Source: Paralithodes platypus (lineage: Eukaryota > Arthropoda > Malacostraca > Decapoda > Lithodidae). From it: a DNA stretch of 64,000 nucleotides. Location: positions 53,029,818-53,093,817 of the forward strand of contig CM064509.1 in assembly GCA_032716605.1 (NCBI GenBank). The letters run 5' to 3'. The notes below the pieces were generated by a model. The model made no database searches and was not told where the DNA came from. It was given only the letters and a program-made list of their open reading frames with translations. Shown one piece after another: positions 19,037 to 30,364 of the stretch; within the stretch, counting starts at the first letter, position 1; every line of letters begins with the position of its first letter. Made by a program: the position numbers and the translations under genes.

Positions 19037-20753
19037 TTTTTTTTTTTTTTTTTTTTTTTCTATGTGATTGAGGGAGGCAAAAGGCATAACTGCCTATAGC
19101 GAGTGCCTCCCCCATAGTTGAAAGAGTGACAGGGCCAAAATCAAGGGACGTTCGAGTCAAAATGCCTGGACACACGGAGTTTGAAGCAATTTAAGTCATA
19201 GGAAGAGGGAAAGACTGATTCTGGGAGAGAGTTCCAGAGCTCAGATGTTGAGTAGAAGAAAGTTTGAGAGTAACGTTTCACTCTTGGGTTGGAGAGTTGC
19301 ACAGAGTAGGGGTGGGATTGAGTTGCAAGACGGGTACCACGTGTCCTACGTAAAGGAGGTGGTATGCACTGGGATAGCTCTGAGGAACACTGATTATTAT
19401 AGTAGCGATAGAATAGCGAGAGAGATGCAACATTGCGGCGGAGAGAGAGAGATTGCAGAGAGTTTGGTGAGTGGACGGGAGTTAATGATACGAAAGGCCT
19501 TCCTTTCAACTTTGTCTAGGAGAGCGGTGTGAGAGGAACCTCCCCACACATGTGAACAATACTCAATACAAGGGCGCACTATGCCCCTGTACAGAGCAAG
19601 AAGCTGTGCAGGGGAAAAGAACCCCCTAAGGCGGTTGAGCACACCCAGCTTCTGGGAGGCTGCCTTAGCAAGACTGGTAATATGGTCCTTCCAAATGAGA
19701 GCAGAAGAAAAAGAGACACCAAGAATATTGAGAGAAGATGAAGGGTTGATTTTTGTATTGTTGAAGAATAAGGGATAGTCCGCTGGGAGATCCTGACGGG
19801 TAGATAGATGGAGAAATTGGGTTTTGGAAGCATTAAAGTTAACAAGGTTTTCTCTGCCCCAATTGGAAATAGTATTTAGATCAGAATTTAAGAGTTCTAT
19901 GGCTTCATTACGTTTGTCGTTGAGGGATTGCTGGCTGGGCGTTCTGAAACTAATGGAGTAGTGTAAGGTTGAGTCGTCTGCGTATGAATGGATGGGAATT
20001 AAGGTACAGTTAAGGAGATCATTTATAAAAATTAGAAAGAGAATAGGAGATAGGACAGAGCCCTGAGGAACACCGGAGTTTATAGGGTGAGGAAGTGAAC
20101 AATGGCCGTCCACAACCGCAGCTATGGAACGGCCGGAAAGGAAATTAGAGACAAAGGCACAGATGGAGGGATAGAAACCGAAGGAGGGTAGTTTAGAAAT
20201 TAAAGATTTATGCCAGACTCTATCGAAGGCTTTCGATATGTCTAGTGCAATAGAAAAAGTCTCACCGAAGTCCCGAAAGGAGGATGACCAAGAGTTAGTA
20301 AGATATGAAAGAAGATCACCAGTAGAGCGACCCTTAAGGAAGCCATACTGGCGATCTGAGAGCAGATTATGAGAAGAGAAATGCTTAAGAAATTTGGAAG
20401 CAAGAATAGTTTCAAAAACTTTAGAAAGACAAGAGATAGAGCAATTGGACGATAGTTGGAGGGTTGAGAGCGGTCACCCTTCTTTGGGACAGGTTGAATG
20501 TGAGCAAACTTCCAGCATGAAGGGAAGACGTTAGAGGATAGACAGAGACGAAAGAGTTTGCCTAGGCAGGGAGTCAGCACGGAAGCACAGTTTTTGAGAA
20601 CAACAGGAGGAACACCGTCCGGACCGTACGCCTTATTAGTGTTAAGCCCAGAGAGGGTAGAAAGTACATCTTTAGAAGAGATTAGGATATTAGGCATAAG
20701 TAAGAGAGAGGAGGGCGGAGAGGGAGGAATAGCACCGGAATCATCCAAGGTGG
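19037..20753 (-). mobile_element. 5'-truncated LINE (Jockey/CR1-like) inside the hairpin MITE
   Basis: It starts with a 23-base poly-T (minus-strand poly-A tail) at 19037-19059 and is flanked by a short ATTC duplication. It is about 1.7 kb, with minus-strand reverse transcriptase coding sequence. It lacks the endonuclease region and is therefore 5'-truncated. Confidence 0.87.
19141..20748 (-). pseudogene. LINE reverse transcriptase, frameshifted
   Basis: Three overlapping frames on the minus strand together cover most of a Jockey/CR1-type reverse transcriptase. The first (20748 downwards) shows GPDGVPPVVLKNC and PVPKKGDRSQPSNYRPIA. The middle region has the ALDISKAFDRVWH aspartate box (about 20215-20255). 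The next frame (20113-19397) has SGVPQGSVLSPILF and HSYADDSTLH. The last (19509-19141) has RRNVASLSLFYRYY and WNSLPESVFPSSYD at the C-terminus. Frame changes lie near 20430 and 19430. The order of motifs is intact, so this is one gene damaged by small indels. It encodes the enzyme that primes on nicked target DNA; this copy cannot be functional. Confidence 0.85.
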
Positions 20754-21089
20754 ATTCGGCCCCATTCAGCCTACTGTTTTAAGACGTTTATCCGCATCCA
20801 GGTGCCAATATTTTCCTGGCAAGCGGTAGCGAGCCAGCATATACGGTACCGGTATATATTTTTGTTTTGACAGCAAGCTAAATTTGTACCTTTTTCGATA
20901 CAAATGTCTCCGGCGAAACCGGCTTTCTCCATACAATGCTGGCTCGCTATCGCTCGCCAGGAAGAGATCGACACCTGGATGGGGAATAACGTCTTAAAAC
21001 AGTTGGCTGAATGGGGCTGAATGGATACAAGCCAGAGAAAGAGAGAAAAGGAGAAAAAGAGAAAAAAAACAAACGGTGACCCACGTTAA

Positions 21090-21231
21090 TTAGAACCTGG
21101 GAAGAAAATAGGTGATGGGAAGGAATGAACCCAGTGAGAGTCATTTTAGCAGCTGTTTCTGGCTATCATCAGACGATTTCATACAGCTTAGGGAAGTCCT
21201 CTAGCAATCAAAGGGGCAAAGTCGATCTTAA
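21090..21231. repeat. Partial family-C hairpin MITE
   Basis: Contains the family-C blocks CTGGCTATCATCAGACGATT and CAGCTTAGGGAAG, but no matching second arm. Confidence 0.45.
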
Positions 21232-21609
21232 TTAAGGGAGCCACCTCGTGTTTTTTATCTCTCTCTCCCTCTCTCTCTGGGTTATATCCATTCGGCCCCA
21301 TTCAACCTACTGTTTTAAGACGTTTATCCCCATCCAGGTGTCAATATTTTCCGCGAGCCAGCATATCTATATTTTTGTTTTGACAGCAAGCTTAATTTGT
21401 ACATTTTTCGATAGAAAATTTTCTCCCGCGAAGCTAGATTTCTCCATACAATGCTGGCTCGCTATCGCTCGCCAGGAAGAAATCGACACCTGGATGGGGA
21501 TACACGTCTTAAAACAGTTGCCTGAATGGGGCCGAATGGATACAAGCCAGGGAAAGAGAGAAAAGGAGAGAAAGATAGACAAAAACAGGTGAACCCCCCC
21601 CCCCCTTAA
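21232..21609. mobile_element. Hairpin MITE family B, copy 2, intact
   Basis: TTAA at each end (21232-21235, 21606-21609), a pyrimidine-rich left arm and purine-rich right arm. The long central inverted repeat (about 21295-21365 against about 21455-21535) would fold as one hairpin. It has no coding capacity. Confidence 0.82.
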
Positions 21610-21826
21610 ACCCCTTCAGTACCGGTGGCGTCTTTTTCGTTATATTCGGGCAAAACTTTAAACTTATGTTCAGCTTAGGAAGGACGTATACCCATTAAAA
21701 GGCTACAGACTAATTAAATTAATCCGTTTAGATACCGGTACCCTATATCCTTCCTAAGCTTCATAAAGTCGTCTAAATGTAGCTGAAATCAAATAAAAAC
21801 AAAGTCGCCGATACAGTACGGGTTAA
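21606..21826. mobile_element. Hairpin MITE family C, copy 1
   Basis: Runs from TTAAACCCCTTCAGTACCGG to a GTACGGGTTAA inverse end. Internal arms CAGCTTAGGAAGGA and TCCTTCCTAAGCTT pair. Its left TTAA is also the right TTAA of the preceding family-B copy. Confidence 0.8.
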
Positions 21827-21835
21827 AAAAAATGG

Positions 21836-22050
21836 TTAACCCATTGAATACCAGGGATGTCCTTTTCATCATATTCTGGCAACTATTAGACGATTCTATT
21901 CAGCTTAGGAAGGAACTCGAGTAATGATAAGGCTTCAAACTATCTCAACCAACCCTTTTAACTACTTCAGATCCTTCCTAAGCTGTTTAACATCGCCTAA
22001 TTATAGCTAAAATAAAAAATAAAACACGTCACTGGTACTCAAAGGGTTAA
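21836..22050. mobile_element. Hairpin MITE family C, copy 2
   Basis: Begins TTAACCCATTGAATACC and ends GGTACTCAAAGGGTTAA. The internal arms CAGCTTAGGAAGGA and TCCTTCCTAAGCTG are complementary. Separated from copy 1 by nine bases. Confidence 0.8.
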
Positions 22051-22241
22051 GTAATAGCCAGAATGAACTGTCCAAATGCGTCATAATCCTCAAGGGGTTA
22101 AACTAGAATAAGCCGGTCCAAGAAACATGCGAAACGGTCATTGATTATGGTGGCGATATATGCTGTAAGTGTGGTGTATGGTTTTACTGTATGAAATTAT
22201 TTAGTACACGCTTTTAGTGAAGAAAATAGTGTTTTGTCTAA
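22051..22241. other. Unassigned
   Basis: Contains an orphan family-C-like right end (CTCAAGGGGTTAA, 22090-22102). Otherwise nothing. Confidence 0.3.
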
Positions 22242-22350
22242 ATAGTAGTAGTAGTAGTAGTAGTGTGTGTGTGTGTGTATGTCTGTGTGGGTGTGTATGT
22301 ATGTATGTGTGTGTGTGTGTATGTATGTGTGTGTGTCTGTGTGTGTATTT
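22242..22350. repeat. (TAG)n followed by (TG)n microsatellite
   Basis: TAG triplets at 22242-22263 pass directly into TG/TATG dinucleotide repeats to about 22348. A short CA run follows at 22396-22413. Confidence 0.9.
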
Positions 22351-22685
22351 AAGATCATAAATAATTGAAGAGTGCATAGTTACATACACGTCAAAACACA
22401 CACACACACACAAGCATAATAAATATTCCTCTTCTTCTCTTTGTCTACTAATGAGCCACTGGTCATAATTAATTGCATTAATAGAGTTACTTATCGGACA
22501 GCAAATGTATTTATAATAAATCACTGGAGACATCTGATGAATCACTCACAGCTTCATCAAAACATAATCACGCACATAGACAATTAACGAATGACATGTC
22601 CCGATATCATGACAGCTATATTATATGACGTAGTATTCTAAAAGCAAAATATATAACATGCTTCATAACTGAACAGAAAGCAGAC
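22351..22685. other. Unassigned
   Basis: AT-rich, with the short CA run noted above. No genes seen. Confidence 0.3.
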
Positions 22686-22704
22686 ATGCAACAGGAATTT
22701 AAGC

Positions 22705-22870
22705 TTTTGTTGTTGTTGATCCCCAGGCTGTCTGGCCGAGCAACCCCAAGGTCCCGAGCAAGGCCAAGGCCATAACCGAGCGCCCCCACAGAACCCTCCC
22801 AACTTTACCACTAAAGAAGCCTAGGTGGCCGAAGCCGCTCCCAGACGAGGGGTTGAACAGAGTGCGTAAA
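22705..22870 (+). repeat. Dispersed SINE-like repeat
   Basis: (GTT)n followed by a CTGGCCGAGCAACCCCAAGG block and GAGCAAGGCCAAGGCC. The same blocks occur on the minus strand at 33460-33550 in the tail of a tRNA-derived SINE, so this is probably a related fragment. Confidence 0.55.
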
Positions 22871-23277
22871 CACAAAATACAAAATTGAGATCAGCATCAA
22901 ATGTATCGGAGTTTATTGTAATTTTTATTAATTCAAACAGTATGTGCAATGAATGCCTACTATCTCTATATGATGTTGTATTGGGATCTTGAAGCGATTA
23001 ACAGTGCACTTATACTGTACCGTACTAATTGTCAAGATATTCTACACGGCTTAGGGAAGGAATCATCCTTCGCTTATCATTAATACATGTAACATTTTGC
23101 ATTATGTTAATATGATAAACATTTACACTATTCATGTTATGCGGTCAATATTTTGGCATATAAATATATTGACTGTAAAATGCCCCAGAACGAGAAGCCC
23201 ACAACGGAAGCCACGAGCGAGAACAACAAAGAAACGGGAACAGAAACACCCGAAGGAAAGGCCCACAGGACGAAAGG
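22871..23277. other. Unassigned
   Basis: AT-rich. Near 23042-23066 there is a short family-C-like CTACACGGCTTAGGGAAGGA block. A purine-rich segment at 23180-23277 gives short open frames with no recognisable product. Confidence 0.3.
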
Positions 23278-23282
23278 ACCAT

Positions 23283-24053
23283 GTGAGAAATAAATTGACT
23301 ACACCGGTATCTGGGGAATGTTGGCAACAACCTTCCGATAGGATAACCTCACTAGAGTGAACAATTTCCTACCAGAACCCGGTGATTGTATATATTGTAG
23401 AGATTAATTAATGTTAGGTAATTTAGTACTGTATAAGATTACCTTGATCAAGTTAATTTAGTTATAAAACCTTGTAGAAATAAGTTTAGAAGAACTGTAA
23501 AGAAGATCAGTTTAAATATTCCCGCGACCGCATACGCGATCCACCGTTTGCTTTAGGGTCGTTAATATCTTGATATTATGTTCACTAAATCGTTGTGAAA
23601 CGATGTTCACCTTTATAATTATATAATTTAAATGCTGATAATTATTTATATGATTTCGTGAAGAGGGAATGAACCCTTGGTAACGAATTAATATATAGTT
23701 TATTTAAGAATCGGAAATTGAAGTTCCGATCAGACGCTAGTAAAATCTGAACGGTAGAGAAGTGTCCCGTGATCTCCTCCACCACAATTCCCACGCCCGG
23801 CCCGGAGTACTGGCCTATAACCCTTATCTACCGAAGCCGGAATCCTCTGAACTAAACCAGGACCCTAGTTATAGCTAAGTCATTGATATATATGGCCATT
23901 TATACAATGTTTAGTTAGGGCATCCTGAGAGATAGGCTACCATAGTTCATACCATAAGGTAGGCGATCTCAGACTTTATTTTTATTTATGTTGATTAATT
24001 TTATATTTCGATTGGTGTGGTAAGAGATAACCTTTGGCCATATTATCCCCCAC
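23283..24053 (+). repeat. 5' LTR of BEL/Pao element
   Basis: Starts GTGAGAAATAAATTG and ends CCCCCAC. A TG...CA reading one base wider is equally possible, but the GTG...CAC boundaries give a perfect 5-bp target duplication. Against the 3' LTR it has an 18-base segment near 23655 that is missing there. Confidence 0.9.
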
Positions 24054-24971
24054 ATTTTGGTGCCCCGAGTGAGGATTCCGATCGGTTTGTAGACTAGGGG
24101 TTGAGTTAGGGCCAGTTTTCAACAGTTAAGCTGCAGCGGCAGGCTAATGTTTAAGGTCGTTTTTGTGGGACATAGATTGATCCCCCGCCGTTATGAGGTC
24201 CCTAACTGTGAGGCGATGGCCTTGGGTGAGTGGCATTTCAATTAATAATAAGATAAAATCGCATGGCGTTTAAATCCTGTGGTAGGAGGGTCTGCAACGT
24301 TGCGTTCTCTGGCGTTTGTGAAACTCGGAGCTTGAGCTTCGTTGCAGTCCCTAAATTTCCCCCATATTTTTCTTATTTAGACCATTTTATGTCTCCGCCC
24401 TTAATGTCACCCGCGTCTGGCAGACTAGGTCGACCAGCTAAATGCTCGGGACGGAGCATATACCAAATTTAATAAATAATGTGTTCCCCCCCCCCCTTTT
24501 AGAAAAATGCTACTACCACAGGTACCCACTAACATCTGGGATAAGAAATCAAGATTAACTAAATATTTACAGCTTTAGCTTCATTCTTGTACCTAAATTC
24601 TCCCTATTATTTGATAATTTAGGCCATTTTTATGTTTCTGTCCTTTAATGTCACCTGCGTCTGAAAGACCAAGTAGACCAGCTAAATGCTGGGGACGGAG
24701 CATATATGACATTTAATTCAATAATAAATATATTCCCTCTCCCTACTAGCGTGGGTTCCCACGTATTAGGTAAATTATATTGTGGACTTAATGTTTTCAA
24801 CTAATTATTCATCTGAATTTGTAGCAAATAATGGTACGCATATAATGCTAAAGATTAACAGCTAAATTGAGTATGTGTTAGGCTATATCTAAATATAATT
24901 TTGATTGTTGAAAATTAGTCTTCAGTATAAACATTAATAATAGTCCAGAAAATAATTACCCATTTTCCAAA
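24054..24971 (+). other. BEL/Pao leader with primer-binding site and duplicated segment
   Basis: TGGTGCCCCGAGTGAGG at 24058-24074 sits where the tRNA primer anneals. A segment of about 170 bases occurs twice (24330-24502 and 24575-24749), sharing AGACCA...CCAGCTAAATGCT and GGGACGGAGCATAT. Each copy ends in a pyrimidine tract plus TAG that resembles a 3' splice site, while GTGAGT at 24226 resembles a 5' splice site. A spliced leader is therefore conceivable but unproven. Confidence 0.55.
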
Positions 24972-27089
24972 ATGACTGATACACTCTTGAGAAAATCTAT
25001 GGTGGGGAAATTTGGCTGGGTAACTAGAGCATTAAATAATTGCCAGGAGGTAAAAAGACGTGACCCCTGTCCAAGGGAGCTGTTAAAATCTCAAATACAA
25101 GATCTTAAAACCCGGTGGGCTAATTATGAAGAGTCTTGCAATAAATTGGAGGACTTTTGCATCAAACAAGAACAATCTGAAAGGTTTGAGGAATTACAGC
25201 AAGCCTATGCAAATGCCCGTAAAAATTATTTGGATCAACTAGCTGGGTTCGAATCCTTGGCGACAGAGACAGTTACCGAAACAGGGAGTAATGGTACCAG
25301 TAATGGTACTGCGGCTCCGGGACAACAAAACTTTAAGTTGCCACCTATAACCTTACCTGAATTTGATGGGCAATCTGATTGGAATACCTTTTGGGACAAA
25401 TTTAAAGGTTTAGTTCATGACAGGTTAGATATTTCTGCAGCAAATAAATGTTCATACTTGTTGGGTCAACTTAAGGGTTTTGCATTGGACTTTATCAAGG
25501 AACTTCCCATAACAGATGCCAATTATACAGCAGCTCTTCTCAAGGAGAATTTTGAAGATACGGAGTTGACTCTACAGCGCCTAGTTTACAAATTGCTGGA
25601 GTTATCAGGACCAAAGCATACGTACCAGGATTTTCAGTCATTCCGGATCAGCTTGAATTGTGTTTTGAAATCACTTAGTACCCAGAAAGATCTTGATTCA
25701 GCTTCTTGGCTCTTGAACCATATTGTACAATAAAAGCTATCTCAGAAAACCTGTGATGAATTGTACCACAGGTATAAGAAGAACTACTTCACGTATCAAG
25801 AGATAGAAGAGGGTTTAAGAGAGCTGTGCAAACACATGCAGGTTTCCAAGAAGGATAGTGGTATCAAGGAAGGAGACAACAAGGTTAAATACACAAAAGT
25901 GTCTACAACAGGGACTAAGGAAAAAGCAAAACCATTCAAGAAGGAAGAGGTTGGTACCTATGTGACATCCGTCCAGCAGAATAATCAAACTAATACAGTA
26001 TCTAAAACAAAAGGTGTTTGGGAGAGAAAAAATTCCCATCTCAATTCTCCAGTGACCCAAGAAGTAACCAGAGATATTAACCCCACACCAGGGATAAACC
26101 AAGAAAACCGGAAGGTGTGTATGTTATGTTCAGAACAACATTCCACAATGTATTGTAGGACTTACCCAAATCTTAAGGCTAGACTTCCACGACTCATCGA
26201 ACTAGGTAAGTGTCTTGTTTGCCTTAGCACAAGACATTCTACTGAGGAATGTGCCACTAAATTAAATGTATGTTTTCGGTGCAAGACTGGTGTACATCAT
26301 ACCGCGTTGTGTCCCAAGATCAGTGAAGTACAACCCAAACCGACAAGTGTAAATATGACCCTGTCCACCGGAAACCCAATGCATACGCCGGCAGCTACTC
26401 CTACAGCCGAGATTCAACTGATCAGAGGAAAAGAGGTTATGCCGGTCAAAGCACTCTTTGATACTGGAGCGCAAAAGACCTTCATTGCCGGAAATGTTGT
26501 CAGAGCCATGAATTTGCCAACAGTAGGAAGAGTGAACATGGCAATAACTGGATTTTTGTCAAATAAGGAAACACAAACATTTGACGTGGTTAAACCCCTG
26601 ATTAAATTGGGCAAATATAAATGTAAAGTGACTGCGGTGGTTAAGGAAGACATGAACACTTCTGTGGTAAATAAGGGTTTAAAGGAAGCATCTAACTTCT
26701 TAACAAAGAAGGGTGTTCAACTAGCAGACTGAACTATAGAGTCTGACGTAGTAGGTCCAATTCAACTGATCATCGGCTCCGACTATTGTGGTCGCTTCTT
26801 GCGAAAAATGACTCGGAAACACAGTATCCAGTTAATTTCTTCATCAGGTGGATATATAATCATGGGATCTCTACCCACATGTGGCCCAAGTGAATCAGAC
26901 AACCGGATGGATCCAGTCTTTGTGACTCCGGCACAATCTCTGGTGGTGGCTAGAATTGGTGCAGAATTAATACCATCACAACTAGGAGACATTCTAGAAG
27001 AGCAACAAGAACCTGTTCACAAACTTTGGGAACTGGACACTGTGGGAATAGAAGCAGATCTTCCCACCCCTGAAGACATCTTAACATAA
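24972..27089 (+). pseudogene. BEL/Pao gag-protease with two in-frame stops
   Basis: One reading frame runs from ATG 24972 to 27089, interrupted only by TAA at 25731-25733 and TGA at 26730-26732. The first part is a coiled N-terminus and a capsid-like region (LPEFDGQSDWNTFWDKF, typical of BEL gag). A cysteine-rich nucleocapsid-like region follows at 26115-26325 (CMLCSEQH, CLVCLSTRHSTEEC, CFRCKTGVHHTALC). The aspartic protease site ALFDTGAQKTFI lies near 26445-26480. The two stops look like single nonsense changes because coding similarity continues on both sides. In an intact element this polyprotein forms the particle and processes it. Confidence 0.87.
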
Positions 27090-27830
27090 TAACCACTACC
27101 TAGACACAGTTGAGTATAAGGATGGCCAGTACTGGGTAGGACTTCCATGGATGATAAATGCCCCTGAATTACCAACTAACTACCAGAGTTCAAGATGTCA
27201 ATTAAATAAAATGGTGGAGAGATTGCGTCAACATCCTGAACGACTGGACATTTATCATAAAATAATTCAAGAGCAGTTGGAAAATTACTTTATCGAGGAG
27301 GTCCCAGGTGAAATAAACCATAAAGAGGGTCATTACCTTCCTCATCATGCTGTAAGTAAGGACTCCAGTACTACCCCCATCAGAGTGGTATTTAACTGCA
27401 GTTCTCGAGCAGTGAAGAATGAAGCAAGTCTAAACGATTGTCTCTATGTAGGACCAAATCTGACTGAAATACTGGGTGATGTACTATTAAAATTCAGGAC
27501 AAAGAGATTTGGGTTTGTGGCAGATATCTCCAAAGCCTTTTTGAGAATAGGGTTAAAGGAGCAGGACTGCAAATTCACAAAGTTCCTTTGGCCTGAAGAT
27601 CCTTTTCAGCCTGGTGGGCGGATAAAAGAATACCGCTTTCAGTCAGTGTTGTTTGGTTCCTGCTCTAGTCCTTTCTTGTTGTGCAGCACTTTGAGATATC
27701 ATTTCCAGAAGACAGAGAAACCGGAAATGGGTCAACTGTTTTACATGGATAATCTTCAGGGCGTTGCCGACAGTGGAGAAGAGGTGATTGAAATCTACAA
27801 TTTGGCAAGGCAAGAATGTAATAAGCCAAT
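27088..27830 (+). pseudogene. BEL/Pao reverse transcriptase fragment
   Basis: A frame change near 27088 leads into HYLDTVEYKDGQYWVGLPW and the BEL reverse transcriptase. Visible are VVFNCSSRAV (about 27388), FVADISKAFLRIGL (about 27517, the first catalytic aspartate) and LFYMDNLQG (about 27737-27763). The last is the Yx-D-D/N box; here the second aspartate position is N, a form also seen in BEL elements. The frame is lost again near 27830, where the sequence passes into another frame at MPLKSWNSN. Reverse transcriptase function in this copy is not expected. Confidence 0.85.
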
Positions 27831-28802
27831 ATGCCACTAAAAAGTTGGAATTCAAACTCTCATATTCTTTTGGACCAGATAAGAAGAGACTATCCTGACT
27901 ATCAAATACCAGAATATCAACCAGTACTAGGATTGTTGTGGAAAACAACTACTGATGAGATGTCTCTAAAGCCCCTCAAGTTTCCCGATGTAAAACTCAC
28001 AAAACGTACACTTTTAAGTCAGGTCTCTATGATGTTCGACCCATTGGGCATATTTAGTCCCATATCAATTAAAGGGAAGATTTTAGTTCAGGAGGCCTGG
28101 AGAGAAGCACTGAGTTGGGATACTCCATTACCTGAACAGTATACAGAAGAGTGGAACAAATTGCAGGTGGAATATGAGAAGGTATCCTCAGTCAAGTTTC
28201 CTAGAAGATGTGATCCTACCTCTGATAATGAGTGTGCTCAATTGCACATATTTTGTGATGCCTCATCTAAGGCGTATGGTGCAGTAGCTTATTGTGTCAC
28301 TGAAGTCCGATCTACTATGATTATGTCCAAATCCCGAGTAGCGCCATTAAAACAACGTACCCTTCCACAGTTGGAGCTGACCGCTGTTGAATTGGGAACT
28401 AGGTTAGCTACTTATTTGAATGGTATGTTTCCCTTTTTAGGTGAGACATATATATGGACAGATAGTGAGATATGTTTGCACTGGATAGCTAAGGATGATA
28501 GTCACATAGTTTATGTGCGTAACAGAGTACACAAAATAAAGGAACTGCAAATGAACTATACATTCATGCATGTTAAGTCCAAGGATAATCCGGCTGACTT
28601 GGTGAGCCTAGGTGTTGGTGTCAAGAAACTGATTACCGAAACTCTGTGGTTTCAGGGTCCGGTTTGGCTACGTCAGAGTGATTGGCCAGAACAAAAATCA
28701 TACCAGAAGGTTAATGATGATAAAGTTCATATGGACCCAATAATTATCCCAGAGCCTTCAGTGATTACATCACCAAGTTCTCCAATTTGGACAAACTATT
28801 AA
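27831..28802 (+). pseudogene. BEL/Pao RT thumb and RNase H
   Basis: Continuous frame of 323 codons following the frameshift. It begins in the linker after the palm domain (LLWKTTTDEMSLKP, VSMMFDPLGIFSPI). RNase H has the catalytic acidic residues in order: FCDASSKAYGA (about 28252), QLELTAVELG (about 28371) and WTDSEICLHWI (about 28456). The HVKSKDNPADLVSLG segment (about 28567) carries the last conserved aspartate. In BEL elements that motif normally reads NPADx-SRG; here S-L-G is a small deviation. A further frame change near 28790 separates it from integrase. Confidence 0.86.
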
Positions 28803-30331
28803 CTGTAACTAAATTTGCGTTTAAGTTCCTGAGCAAGAAGGTAAAGATGGATGAATTAGATCCACTTACCTACTGGATCAGAAGGATACAAGCTGAAAAG
28901 TATGATGAGGAATTAACACAGCTATGTAAACCCAATCCCAAGCCAACCAAAAGAATGAAGGACCTTGGGCTGTATCTAGACAATCAAGAATTAATATGTT
29001 GTCGAGGTCGTATTGGTAAAGCTGATCTACCCCTCAAAACTTGGCATCCGATCCTATTGCCCAAGGATTGCGACCTCACCAAATTGATGGTTTTAAAAGC
29101 GTATGAAACCACTAAACACGGTGGGGTAGCAGACACTCTAGCCTATATGCGACAAACATATTGGTTACCCCAGGATCGACAAGCTGTTAAACGCTGTTTC
29201 AGGATTTGCATTATTGGCATGAGGGATACAGCTATCGCTATTCCTTACCCTGGACCACCAGCTCGTCCGCCAGACCGCATTTCACCAAAGGACACCGTTT
29301 GAGGTAACAGGTATAGATTATACTGGTGCCATCACTCTCACAGGAGATGATGGTCCACCCAAGAAGGTTTACATATGTCTATTCACCTGTACCAGCACTC
29401 GGGCTATCCATTTGGAAATAGCGGAGGACATGAGCTCGGAAACCTTATTAATTTATTTAGAAGATTTGCCACTCGGCGAAGTTGTCCCAGACGTTTGATT
29501 AGTGACAATGGGACAAATTTTGTGGGCGCATCCCCGTTGGTTTCTGAACTATTAAAGAGCAACGCAGTACAGCAAATGCTAGATTCTAGAAATTGTTATT
29601 GGTCATTCACAACTCCCAGAGCCCCTTGGCAAAATGGATTTACAAGAGAGAATGATAGGTATTGTAAAATCGTGCCTGAAAAGGGTTCTTCACAAGTCCA
29701 AGGTCACCTTGGATGAGTTAAGAACTCTGTCACCGAAATAGAAACCAGAGTAAATAATCGACCACTAACGTAGCAAGATGACTCCAATCTGGAAATTGAG
29801 GCCTTAACACCGGCTCATTTATTATATGGTAGACGATTGGACCCAGTCCCCCGTTTGGACGTGCCCGAGGAATTAGTGGATCCCTCCGTTAATGAAGCAG
29901 ATGCACACTTGCGACGAAGCTACCATAAACTCTGCAAAATACTGGACGCCTAGAACAAACATTGGGCATCTGAGTATATCTTGAGCTTACGGGAGAGGTA
30001 TTATGGTGCGAATTCTGCTAGTAACCGTCACAAACCGGTAGTGGGAGACATAGTCTTGTTGAAAATGGACCAACCTCACTCTAAATGGCCCTTAGCAAGG
30101 ATCCAAGAAGTCTATCCTGATTCCGAAGGAGTTATCAGAACCGTTAAGGTTGTATCTCCAGGACAAACCACTCTCCGAACTGTAGATCGTCTCATACCTA
30201 TGGAGCTCGCCATCCCACCGGAAGAAGAACAGCAACCCATAGTAATAGGGAGCCCAAGACCACCACGAGCAGCTGCTGCAGGGTCTAGAAGAAATTGGCG
30301 TGATTTGTTAGCCGCAGGTGATATAACATGA
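28787..30331 (+). pseudogene. BEL/Pao integrase and C-terminal domain, multiply frameshifted
   Basis: The first frame (28787-29302) carries the N-terminal H-H zinc motif region (ETTKHGGVADTLAYMRQTYW), but the following cysteines are degraded (RFRICIIG-type sequence). After a frame change near 29290, DYTGAITLTG holds the first catalytic aspartate and SDNGTNFVG (about 29500) the second. The APWQNGF segment (about 29620) precedes the glutamate region, which is shifted again. Stops occur near 29716, 29772 and 29952. The final 116-codon frame (29981-30331) has VGDIVLLKMDQPHSKWPLARI, the conserved C-terminal domain of BEL integrases. The order is intact; the protein is not. Confidence 0.84.
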
Positions 30332-30364
30332 TGCGACACATCATACTTCGCCGGGCCCCAATCT

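Larger units (their letters stand above)
18973..21089. mobile_element. Hairpin MITE family B, copy 1, split by a LINE
   Basis: Left part 18973-19036 starts TTAAGGGAGCCCACC, followed by a pyrimidine-rich arm. The right part 20754-21089 contains a long imperfect palindrome: about 20760-20845 pairs with about 20935-21025. It ends with a GGTGACCCACGTTAA inverse terminus. The LINE lies between two copies of ATTC (19033-19036, 20754-20757). Comparison with the intact copy at 21232-21609 shows the two parts join seamlessly. Confidence 0.78.

Noticed and set aside
22705..22870. GC-rich protein-coding exon
   Set aside because: The sequence is shared with the SINE tail at 33460-33550 and has no consistent frame.
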